In this document: positions 55,301 through 64,000 of the stretch, piece after piece
Layout of the letters: each line of letters opens with the position of its first letter
Position numbering within the stretch: position 1 is the first letter of the stretch
Source: Podospora bellae-mahoneyi
Taxonomy: Eukaryota; Ascomycota; Sordariomycetes; Sordariales; Podosporaceae
Direction of reading: 5' to 3'
DNA length: 64,000 nt
Assembly (NCBI RefSeq): GCF_035222275.1
Contig: NW_026946359.1
Location: 3,286,001-3,350,000, forward strand
Notes under the pieces: generated by a model
What the model was told of the DNA's origin: nothing
Databases searched by the model: none
The model's input: only the letters and a program-made list of their open reading frames with translations
Translations under genes and position numbers: made by a program

Positions 55301-58235
55301 CACCCGACGCTGCCTGGGGAGTTCTCTCCAAGAGGACAATCAGGTCCAGCCAACCGGTTGCTGAAATAGGTAAGCCCTGATACCAACAGGTTGACGCTCG
55401 AAGTCTTTTTTCTAACTGCGTACAGCTGGCACGGAGGAGGACGTGACACTCCAGGAGTTTTTCCTACACGTCTGTCTTCAATGCATGGCGTGCGACGAGA
55501 TTCCAGGAGACCAGCTGTCCAAGGTCAGGATCGCGCAATTGTACCGCGCCGCCCTGACGGTCCTGCATCAAATCCTCCTCAATCCCTTCGCGGGCCCTCT
55601 TTCCAAGCTCAAGCTGGAGCACCTTCTCATCGACAAGCTCTCCAAATCGCTCACGGGACCCGACCCCTACGTCCAAGTTCTCCTGCTCGACGTCGTCTTT
55701 GCCGCCCTCAAGCTCCGCGAGCTTGTTCCCGTCGAGCTTCCCACATCCCCCGTTGCCGAAAAGCAGTTGTCACCGACCGGCGAGAGAAGCAAGAGCTTCA
55801 GAATATCGGTTGCAAACGAAAGACCACAGGCCCAGCTGCCACCGCCACCGCCGACGTTGCTTAGATGCATCCTGGCAGGCCTTGGCTCGCCAAGCAGCCG
55901 TCCCGTGCTCGACAGCTGGGTCAGCTTCCTCAGCGAGTGCCTGCCTCTGTACGCCGACTCCATCTTTCAGGTCTTGATACCCCTGGTGGAGACGCTCTGC
56001 AGCCAAATCAGCAGCACCTTTAGCAACCTTCAACACCTCTTCCGGACACCCGACCAGGCGCCGTCGCAAGCGCCAGGTGCTCCCGAGACCACGCTTATCT
56101 CTCTCCTCAACGGTCTTGAGCAGGTTCTGGCCAACGGACACGACAGGCTGCTGGCTGAAGAGGCCAGAGCACAGGTTGTCAAGAGCCCGGAACAGCCTCA
56201 GGGCTTCTTTGGGAACATGGGTCTGAGCGTTTTCTCCAATGACGCCCCGCAGTCGCGCAGCGTGACGGCAAACGACAGGTTTACCGTTTTGCTTGCCTTT
56301 CAGGATGCCGTCCGCATCTGCTTTGCGATCTGGTCATGGGGTCAGGGGAGCGACGCGGCGAGGCAGGACAGCACCTCTGCTGCCTCGTTTGGGTTCACCT
56401 CGCTGCGCATGAGGAACCGGGCGCGGAGGTTGCTAGAACATCTCTTTGCTGCCGAGACGCTCGAGTGTTTGGAAACCGTGATTGGGATATGGAAGGACGC
56501 TCTCGACAGCCCGGATCAGTCGAGCCATGCAGAGGTTTTTAATCTCCTGCCTGCGCTGGATGGGTCAAGACCGAAGCACACCATCCCGGCGTTGTTTAAT
56601 GCCATCTACAGCAGGACCAACCCCGGGGCGCTGGATCCGTCGAGGAGGTCGACGCTGACGATTGAGCTGCAGGATACGGATGTGGTGATCTTCCTGGTGG
56701 ACTACACGCGGTCGTTGGAGGACGACACGATGGATGAGATTTGGGGGGACTGCATGGCCTTTTTGAAGGATTTGCTTGGGAACCCGTTTCCGCACAGGCA
56801 GACGCTGCCGAGCTTGCTCGAGTTTGCGGCTGTGCTGGGGGAGAAGGTGGATAATACCAATTTTGGGGAGCAGAGGAAGATGAGGAGGGAGCTGGCCGAT
56901 CTTTTTCTCAGGTTGCTCACGGCTATTTTCACGACGAGGCCGACGAGCTTCACGGAGAGCAGCGGCACGGTTTCTCTTTCCGGCGCGGTGTCGGACAAGC
57001 GGGCGAGCGAGTCGTTGTCGTTGCCGTTGTCGTTGTCGACGGTGAATAGGCTTCCCGGAGACCGGGCGGATGACGTGGTGGGGATACTGGCGGGGATTGT
57101 GCCGAACCTGGCCAAGATTCTGGTTGAGAATGATCGGATTCTGCAGGCGGCGAGCGCGATCAGCGCGAATGTCATTGGGCCGACGCTGAGGTCGAAGGCG
57201 TTTCCTGATACTGTTTCGGGGAGCACGCTTGTTTTACTGCACGAGTTGGCGAGGTTGCCGAACAATCAGAAGGGGTGGAAGAAGGATGTTGCGGATGCGT
57301 TTAATGACTCGAGGTTTTTTGGGTCGAATCTGGGACTGGTGCAGAGCGGGTGGTTGCCGCTTTTGAGCCAGTGGGCTGTCGCGGATAAGGAGCGGATGCC
57401 GGAGGTTTTGTCACGGATCACGCCGCCGACGACGGCGGGGATTGTTTTCGGGGTTGGGGCGACGTCTGCGAGGTTGGAGGCGGACAGGAAGACTCAGCTG
57501 AACCTTCGGAGGGTGGCTGCTCTTATTTTGGCGTGTCCGTACGATGCGTTTGCTGCTGAGTTGGGGCCTGTGCTGGAGAAGTTGGTGGAGTTGCTTGGTG
57601 CGACGTCTACCTCGTCGCCTTCGTCGACGACGAGGGCGGAGGTGTACATGGTTTTTCGGGCGTTGGTGCTCAGGATTAGTCCGGTGCACCTGGCGGGCAT
57701 GTGGCCTGTTATCAACGCCGAACTGCACCAGGCCATCTCTTCGGTTGTGGCGCCGGATCACTCCCCGCTGGCGGACACGTACAACAATGCTAGTATCCTA
57801 CAGGCGTGCAAGCTTTTGGATCTGTTTGTTTGTCTGGCGCCGGATGACTTTCAGCTGCATGAGTGGCTTTTTGTGACGGATACGATTGATGCGGTGTACC
57901 GCCCGGCTGGGGGGTATAAGCCGGTGGCCTTGGTTGATGAGGTGAGTGAGGAATTAGGGGCATCTGGGGGGGCAGCGGCGGCGGCGACGGGAGTGGTGGA
58001 GGAGATAGGGGGGGTGAGGAGGCCGCTGTTGGGAGGAGTGATTAGTTGTGATGATGGGAGTTTGTTGGAGAGGAGGGATGAGTTGGTGGCTAGGGTGCTG
58101 AGGCCGTTTTTTGGCCAGCTGAGCATTTGGGCTTTTGAAAGCAGGTATGCTATGGGAAGGGTAGAGATGGGAGGGTTGGAGGGGGGGTTGGTGAGGGATG
58201 TTTTTTGGGAGGGGAGTGTGGTCAGGGCCTTGTAG
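52376..58235 (+). CDS. DOP1: Dopey family protein DOP1
   Basis: Large peripheral membrane protein of the Golgi/endosome that works with Mon2 and the flippase Neo1 in endosome-to-Golgi transport. Five exons: 52376-52469, 52540-52667, 52731-55090, 55143-55369 and 55426-58235, total 1,872 aa, the usual size for fungal Dop1. Introns of 70, 63, 52 and 56 nt have donors GTACAT, GTGCGA, GTAAGC, GTAAGC. The N-terminus MAAENGRRSVSPESSG leads into the diagnostic Dopey N-domain: DKHYRKYANGIDRALSLFET, LQEWADYISFLNRLLKAL, IPAKATVAKRLSQCLNPSLP, GVHQKALEVYNYVF and LYLPGLASVLSF. The rest is leucine-rich helical repeat-like sequence including EEFFLHVCLQC-type LQEFFLHVCLQCMACDEIPG in exon 5 and FDLFVCLAPDDFQLHEWLF-type residues near 1750. 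The reading frame passes cleanly through every junction. The gene is long and intron-poor in its 3' half, with strong G/C third positions. Confidence 0.94.
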
Positions 58236-60015
58236 GGGTGATGTTGTGTGGTAGTGTATAGTAGAGGAAAGGTTCGGAAAGCTGAAAATGTTGTATGATG
58301 TTGGAGAGAATGCCCGTCCCGATTAGGAAGGATGTTTTGATTTACTTGGGACGTCGAGTTCATCGCCAAGTCTGATGCTTGGCGGGACTATCGTGTTATC
58401 TGGGGTTTACCGTGGAGCGAGGGGCTGAAGGAGAGGGGCTCAGCTACGGTATTGTTGAACAGTCCACAATGACCCACCTCAATGTCTCTACATCAATGTA
58501 AAAAATTGTTTCTCATATCTGATCCGTATGATTTTTCTTTTCTCCGGAAAAAGATCAAGCGAGTTTGCCTGTCTGGTCCAGTAATAAAGGTGTCCACTGC
58601 GTTGAGAGGGTATCAAACCAATCAACAAGACACGGACCGTAAAGCCCCTTGAGGCTCGTTCCGGAACGGCGGCTCAACGGCCAGTTCCCACTGACACCCT
58701 CCCCACTCAGAAGCGAACTCGATGTTGAAGAGTGGCCAAATGCCGTGTTGGATGTATCGAGCTGTGCGGCAGGGAGCGGTTGGTAGATCTGTCCTCGCCC
58801 GTTTCAGGCGGGCTTCAATGGGATCAGGGAGTGTAACAGGGCGTATGCCATGTAGGGTGAGGATTCGCGGAGATATCTGTCCTCGGATCCCCATGGAGAG
58901 TGAGCAGCGAAACGGTCGGGAGAAATACGCTCCTGGGGGCTTATCAAGCATTTGATTCGGGATCTGCTTCCGTCTGATACAGAGTTAACGGCGCCGGCTA
59001 AGACGGAGCGGCGGCCTGTTTCAATGGGATTCGTGGCAACTTCTTCACGAGGTGCCGCCGTTGGATGCCAAAGTGCGAAGGCAACAGCATTTTTGCCAAT
59101 GGGGGCAGGGGACGGGAAGGGCGGGCGAGGGGCAAATGGACCCCTGAGCTGAGGGACCTGGTTGTCTGTCTGTCTTCTGTGTGGGGTAGTAGACCAACCA
59201 CCTGCTTGGCGTACCTGTTACGGGATATGGGACTACAACCAACTGTTATGCTGGATATTGGGAGTGATCGTCCTGCATTCAGGTAGGTAGGGTGGGTTGG
59301 TTTCCTTATCGTGAAGAATGCATGCTGATTTGCAGAATTGTTAGCGAGGAAGTTTTGTGGAATTGTCAGCTCTTTGTTTGAACAATCTGAAAACTGTCTT
59401 CATCTGATTCGGACTTCAGCATAGCGGAGACCTTAGGCTCTCCAGGTTACAGTTGCTCCCCCTCGTGTATAAGCGCTACAGCATCACAAGGCTCTATTTT
59501 GTGGAGAAGTCCCCCCCGACGGTTGGCGAGGCATTGATCAATTCAGCCCTGGTTAATGGGCCCCACCTTTTCCCCATTGGGGACCAAGGCGGCGAATGGC
59601 GGGGGCCAATGTTGCCGGAGCTTGCAGCTGTCCGTGGAAAAGACACCTGTTCTCTGGAGCAACGACCCAAGGAGCAATCGAACAGCCTCCGAGATACAAG
59701 AAGCCGGCCTCCATTCACTCCAGAGCCCTCCGGGAGATACTTCTCTTTTGCTCCAAGCAATTCACTCCCTCCAGAGAGCCCTTCCCCTTCCCCACATATA
59801 CCTTATTCCGCCGGTATCTTTCTGTATAGGGTCTCTGTCCATTCAAACGCCAGCTGATAACCCCCCACCTGTCCTCTTCTGCCTTTAAATAGTCCAGAGT
59901 AAGATCTCTTCGTTCTCCAACCGTGTCACCGCCACTCTTTTTCCCGCAGCCGACTGACCTGTCCTCTCCTCTCCTCCGCAGAACACCACACAGGACATCC
60001 ACACAACACATCACA
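58236..60015. other. Intergenic region with PDI promoter
   Basis: 1.8 kb with no recognisable gene. The right end carries CCAAT-type words (near 59545-59612), a TTTAAATA element at 59884-59891 and a pyrimidine-rich leader, fitting a strong housekeeping promoter for the PDI gene. Confidence 0.6.
59884..59891 (+). promoter_or_regulatory. TATA-like element of the PDI gene
   Basis: TTTAAATA lies 125 bp upstream of the ATG, with a CT-rich leader between. The spacing suits a fungal TATA box. No exact ER-stress element was found. Confidence 0.35.
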
Positions 60016-61606
60016 ATGCAGAAGGTTCACAGAATCGCCCTCGGCCTCCTCGCCGCTGCGGCCATCGCCACTGCTTCCGACGTTGTCCAGCTAAAGAAGG
60101 ACACCTTCGACGACTTTGTCAAGGCCAACGACCTCGTCCTTGCTGAGTGTAAGTGTCAATGGCCTCTGTCCGTATTCTAGAGGAAAACCAGCTGACCTCC
60201 CCCGTCCTGCAGTCTTCGCCCCGTGGTGCGGCCACTGCAAGGCCCTCGCCCCAGAGTACGAGGAGGCTGCCACGACGCTGAAGGAGAAGAACATCAAGCT
60301 CGCCAAGATCGACTGCACAGAAGAGACGGAGCTCTGCCAACAACACGGCGTTGAGGGTTACCCCACCCTCAAGGTCTTCCGCGGCCTCGACAATGTCGGC
60401 CCCTACAAGGGCCAGCGCAAGGCTGGTGCCATCACCTCCTACATGATCAAGCAGTCCCTCCCCGCTGTGTCCGACGTCACCAAGGACACTCTGGAGGAGT
60501 TCAAGAAGGCCGACAAGGTCGTCATCGTCGCCTACGTCGACGCCGCCGATAAGGCCTCCAGCGAGGCTTTCTCTGCCGTCGCCGAGAAGCTCCGTGACGA
60601 CTACCCCTTCGGTGTCAGCACCGATGCCGCTCTCGCCGAGGCTGAGGGCGTCAAGGCCCCCGCCGTCGTTGTCTACAAGGACTTTGACGAGGGCAAGTCC
60701 GTCTTCACCGAGAAGTTCGAGGCTGAGGCCATCCAGAAGTTCGCCAAGACGGCCGCCACTCCCCTCATCGGCGAGATCGGCCCCGAGACCTACTCCGACT
60801 ACATGTCGGCCGGCCTTCCCCTTGCCTACATCTTCGCCGAGACGGCCGAGGAGCGCAAGGAGATCAGCGAGAAGCTCAAGCCCATCGCCGAGGCCCAGCG
60901 TGGTGTTGTCAACTTTGGCACCATCGACGCCAAGGCCTATGGTGCCCACGCTGGCAACCTCAACCTCAAGACCGACAAGTTCCCCGCCTTCGCCATCCAG
61001 GAGACGGCCAAGAACCAGAAGTTCCCCTTCGACCAGGAGAAGGAGATCACCCTCGAGGCCATCAAAACTTTCGTCGATGACTTTGTCGCCGGCAAGGTCG
61101 AGCCTAGCATCAAGTCTGAGCCCATCCCCGAGAAGCAGGAGGGCCCCGTCACGGTTGTTGTTGCCAAGAGCTACAACGACATTGTCCTTGACGACACCAA
61201 GGATGTCCTGATCGAGTTCTACGCCCCGTGGTGCGGTCACTGCAAGTCCCTTGCTCCCAAGTACGACGAGCTCGCCAGCCTCTACGCCAAGAGTGAGTTC
61301 AAGGACAAGGTTGTCATTGCCAAGGTTGATGCCACTGCCAACGACGTTCCCGATGAGATTCAGGGCTTCCCCACCATCAAGCTCTACCCCGCCGGCGCCA
61401 AGAACGAGCCCGTCACCTACTCTGGCTCCCGCACCGTTGATGACCTTATCAAGTTCGTTGCCGAGAACGGCAAGTACAAGGCTTCCGTCTCTGAGGAGGC
61501 TGAGGAGCCATCAGCTGCGCCCGCCGCTTCTGAGGAGGCCAGCTCTGCCGAGCCCGCGGCCGAGACCAAGGAGGCTGCCAAGGAGGCCGACCACGACGAG
61601 CTCTAG
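60016..61606 (+). CDS. Protein disulfide isomerase
   Basis: ER lumenal oxidoreductase and chaperone that makes and rearranges disulfides. Exons 60016-60148 and 60213-61606 give 508 aa. The 64-nt intron (GTAAGT, branch GCTGAC, CTGCAG) lies just before the first active site. Signal peptide MQKVHRIALGLLAAAAIATA ends near residue 20. Domain a has APWCGHCK with Cys50/Cys53; domains b and b' follow (SDVTKDTLEEFKKADKVVIV; AYIFAETAEERKEISEKL; KFPAFAIQ); domain a' has APWCGHCKSLAP with Cys385/Cys388. The C-terminus is an acidic Ala/Glu tail ending HDEL, the ER-retrieval signal. Both active sites are intact and length equals yeast and Neurospora PDI, so this is the main PDI rather than an ERp38-like relative. 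Codon use is almost wholly C/G-ending (GCC, GTC, AAG), as in highly expressed genes. Confidence 0.97.
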
Positions 61607-62242
61607 AAGAGGAGCGGATTCTTGTATTTTAAGCATTTCTTACGGGGTTATCAGGGACAATGGGTGGAATGACACGCCTGGGATTTTCTGGGGACTGGGA
61701 GCAACCAAAATACCTATACCTTTGTGCATCTGGTTAATGAAATTGAAGTTATGATGAATACATGGTTTTTTCTTTTTTTCCTTTCTCGCTGAACCATGAT
61801 GATGATGTTGCCACCCCTTTGTTTGTCTCGCTCGTCTCTGTATCATCAGGGCCATGTTCAGTCGTTTCTGGTCAAATAATTAAAGTTGTGCCGTTCCTGA
61901 CCGCCTGACGAGATCCCGGAATGTGGGGTCATGATTGGCCGACCTTGCATGTCCCGCATGCCAGACCCCGGCCGGTCCAGATTCCCCCATCCCAAGTTTG
62001 GTCTCACTGACACCTCAGCCTGACCCGACTATTCCGCCGGCTACCGTACCGCCACGTTCCTGCGCCCTCCCTGTCTGGAAGTTTTTATTACTTTTTGGCT
62101 TATTATTAGCCCCTGGGGAATTTTTTTTTCTCTCTCTCCCTCTCTCTTTTCGCTTCTCCAGACACAAACCCCCTCTAACAGTCACAGTCTACCTACTACT
62201 ATCCCGCACGAAACGAACGAACGAACGAACGAACGACGCACG
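61607..62242. other. Short intergenic region
   Basis: Contains the PDI 3' UTR and terminator and the leader of the small mitochondrial gene. The leader has a TTTTTTTCTCTCTC tract near 62119-62150 and ends in a CGAA tetranucleotide repeat. No gene is seen. Confidence 0.6.
62211..62235 (+). repeat. ACGA tetranucleotide repeat in a 5' leader
   Basis: About five to six ACGA units end seven bases before the ATG at 62243. Variation here would change leader length directly next to the start codon. Confidence 0.85.
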
Positions 62243-62902
62243 ATGGCCACCACCTCTAGGATTTTGACCCGAGCTTTGCCTGCTCTGCGCATGATGAGCA
62301 CGACGGCTGTCAGGAGGGACGCGGCCGTTGCCGGGGCGGTTCCCCTGCCCGCGAGGAAGCCCGTTGGGGCGTTGAGAGGGGGGTGAGTTTTCAATTCCTG
62401 GGGGAGGGGTGAGGGGGATGGGGGATGTGGGCTAATAATGGTGATGGACAGGCTCTTTGGCTTCTTCTTCGGCAGCACCTTGGCCGGCGCGGGCGTGTAC
62501 TATTACGCCGTGCAGGAGTACAAGGCTTCGAACGAGCTGCTGACTGAGGATATTTACGTGCGTGTTTGCATTTGATTCTTCTGCACTCTTTGTTTTGAAC
62601 TTTATCCAATTTTTGAATTTTTTTTTGAATTTTTTGGACTGCTGGAGGGGGTTTTTCCAACAGTTTTGATACACGACTTTACACCGGGAGAGAACACCAA
62701 CAAAAAAAAAAAAAAAAAAAAAAAGAAAGACTAGATTTCTAGACTTTGCTTTTTCTAGATGGAGTGATAGAAGGAGAGGAGTGATTGGGCATTTTTGACT
62801 GACGACTGGGGACAGACTCTGCAGCGTTCGGTGGAGAGGTTGAGCGAGTATATCACTGCGATGGAGCAAAAGATGGAGTTGTTGGAGAAGAAAAAGAGGT
62901 AA
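62243..62902 (+). CDS. Small single-pass protein, probably mitochondrial
   Basis: Three exons, 62243-62382, 62452-62557 and 62816-62902, coding 110 aa. Intron 1 is 69 nt (GTGAGT, branch GCTAATAA, ACAG). Intron 2 is 258 nt (GTGCGT, GACAG), the longest in the window, and contains a 23-nt A-run. N-terminal residues 1-45 are Arg/Ser/Ala-rich without acidic residues until 26 (MATTSRILTRALPALRMMST), a typical mitochondrial presequence. One membrane segment lies at about 48-63 (LFGFFFGSTLAGAGVYYYAV) with small-residue GxxxxGxG spacing. A soluble helix EYKASNELLTEDIY ... VERLSEYITAMEQKMELLEK follows, likely a coiled coil, ending in KKKR. I recognise the pattern as conserved in filamentous fungi but cannot give a name; inner-membrane assembly or MICOS-like roles are only guesses. 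Confidence 0.82.
62702..62724 (+). repeat. 23-nt A-run inside an intron
   Basis: Uninterrupted A-run in intron 2 of the small mitochondrial gene, 91 nt upstream of the acceptor. Confidence 0.95.
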
Positions 62903-63506
62903 AAGAAGGGAGGTATGGGAAAAGTTTTGGCGCTGGGAGGAAAATACGGGGGATACATGCAATGGATTTTGGGGAGGAAGAGAAAGGGGGAGGAGGATTA
63001 ATCGGGAGGGAGTCTGTTTTTTTGGAAGGATGAACGAGCAAGCAAGCAAGCAAAGCAAGCAAAGCAAGAACTATTACATCGGAAAAGAATGCTACTGATG
63101 GATGGTTGGAGGCGCAATATCAAGTTTTGAGGTTTTGATTTGGGTGTGAACATGTGAAGGGATGTGTATGTGTATACTGTGGAATGGTTTGATATTCTGC
63201 ATGATGCAGCTGGGTCCCCTATCAATCCAAAAGTGATGAGAATCAGTGACACGACTTGTCCGATGTATTGGCAAGACGTGAGGTGAGACGTTGGGAGTTT
63301 AACATGTGTTTGTCGTCATTAGTGGGCTAGTCTTGCCTAGCCAGCAAGGTTCCCCAGCCAGACTTCTTGGGGCTGGGCTCCGCAATTGATTTTCCTTCTT
63401 GAACCACCCACCTACATCTACCCGGCCAAAACACTTCCCGCGACACGGTTTGCGCGTCGACCTCCTCCCGCAACTCCCCACCACCATCACCACCACCTCC
63501 TCCAAA
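62903..63506. other. Intergenic region
   Basis: Holds the 3' end of the small gene, with a GCAA/AGCA repeat near 63027-63068, and the short promoter of the Swc6-like gene. No gene is seen. Confidence 0.6.
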
Positions 63507-64000
63507 ATGAACAACTTTGGCGTCATAGAAGTAGCCTCGACAGCAACAAAAACCACCCCCGGTTGGGCCTACGTCCCCGACACCGGCCCCTCCCTGTCAG
63601 CCACCGCCCTCCAGCCAAAGAACCGCAAACGAGCCGCGCGGAATACCCAGCCTGGGCTGAGCTTGTCCGACTTGACAGCTCGACAAGAAAACAAGTTGAG
63701 GAAAGATCTCGAGGCGCTGAATCGAGACAATCAGAGGGATGTGAGCATTCCTGTTCCGAGTAGCAGTAGATCGTGTACGTTTCCACCCCCCCCATATTTT
63801 TTTCCCCTTCCCCTAGAAGAGTGGCGGTAGTCTAATGCTTTGGGTTGGGTTGGGTTGGGGGAAAATTTAGCACAGAAACACACCCCCACCGTCCGAAAAA
63901 TCCTCCAGTCTCAAAAGACGTTTGCGAACCATCTCGATGATTACCAGGCTCTGCTCGCGCTGGCGGAGAGTAACCCCGCCGCGGTGGTGAACAATCCGTT
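63507..64000 (+). CDS. HIT-type zinc finger SWR1 subunit candidate (Swc6/Vps71-like), partial
   Basis: Exons 63507-63774 and 63871-64000 (continuing off the right edge). The intron is 96 nt (GTACGT, acceptor TTTAG), longer than its neighbours. The start MNNFGVIEVASTATKTTPGW is the first ATG after a short leader. Visible conserved parts are GWAYVPDTG, the basic stretch PKNRKRAARN, LTARQENKLRKDLEALNRDN, and after the intron KHTPTVRKILQSQKTFANHL followed by DDYQALLALAE. In my memory this arrangement is that of the fungal ZNHIT1/Vps71 homologue, a subunit of the SWR1 complex that deposits H2A.Z; the diagnostic C-terminal HIT zinc finger is outside the window, so the call rests on the N-terminal part only. 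Nuclear location is inferred. Confidence 0.6.

Noticed and set aside
60119-61240. 373-aa minus-strand frame antisense to PDI
   Set aside because: Repetitive LGDGLGL-type text arises from codon bias of the sense strand; PDI is unambiguous.

Overview
The window looks like a euchromatic chromosome piece from a filamentous ascomycete (Pezizomycotina, Sordariomycetes, most likely Sordariales). The evidence is many short spliceosomal introns of about 48-96 nt with GTRNGT donors and CTRAY branch sites, genes on both strands with kilobase-scale spacing, many simple repeats, moderate GC, and typical filamentous-fungal families: a Zn2Cys6 regulator, a multi-PAS hybrid histidine kinase, a P450 and Ser/Pro-rich lineage proteins. 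I cannot name the species. I recognised no rRNA, tRNA, CRISPR array or intact transposon.

Layout. 1-1980 (-): TAF2 of TFIID, C-terminus outside the window. 6575-8363 (+): conserved protein of unknown function. 10092-11993 (+): SAS4-domain chromatin protein. 12794-17216 (-): multi-PAS hybrid histidine kinase. 19595-21087 (+): aldehyde dehydrogenase, followed by a decayed short-chain dehydrogenase pseudogene (21381-22275). 22736-24031 (-): secreted-domain, single-pass, Cys-rich membrane protein. 26151-28873 (-): SAM-PH protein. 28874-38045: a 9.2-kb stretch without recognisable genes. 38046-40194 (+): Zn2Cys6 transcription factor. 41049-42744 (-): cytochrome P450. 43812-46942 and 47788-49529 (+): two low-complexity proteins of unknown function. 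49968-51866 (-): MON1. 52376-58235 (+): DOP1/Dopey. 60016-61606 (+): protein disulfide isomerase. 62243-62902 (+): small, probably mitochondrial membrane protein. 63507-64000 (+): HIT-zinc-finger SWR1 subunit candidate (Swc6/Vps71), running off the right end.

How the genes relate. Three encode general transcription or chromatin factors (TAF2, SAS4-like, Swc6-like). Two encode endosome/Golgi trafficking factors and are divergently transcribed from one 509-bp region (MON1 and DOP1). One is an ER folding enzyme. Several may be signalling components (histidine kinase, Cys-rich membrane protein, SAM-PH protein, Zn2Cys6 factor). I see no biosynthetic gene cluster. The P450 and the Zn2Cys6 factor are convergent neighbours but have no other cluster genes beside them.

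The points most worth a second look are: three introns that are multiples of three and stop-free, so retention would give in-frame protein variants; a 9-codon uORF that ends in an ATGA overlap with the proposed kinase start; an SDR pseudogene broken by indels; the long empty region upstream of the Zn2Cys6 gene, with a perfect 13-bp hairpin; a 120-nt purine tract coding poly-Glu; and the short three-exon mitochondrial gene. Exon boundaries were read by eye from splice consensus and protein continuity. No alignment or expression data were available. I did not find a clearly novel multi-gene system.
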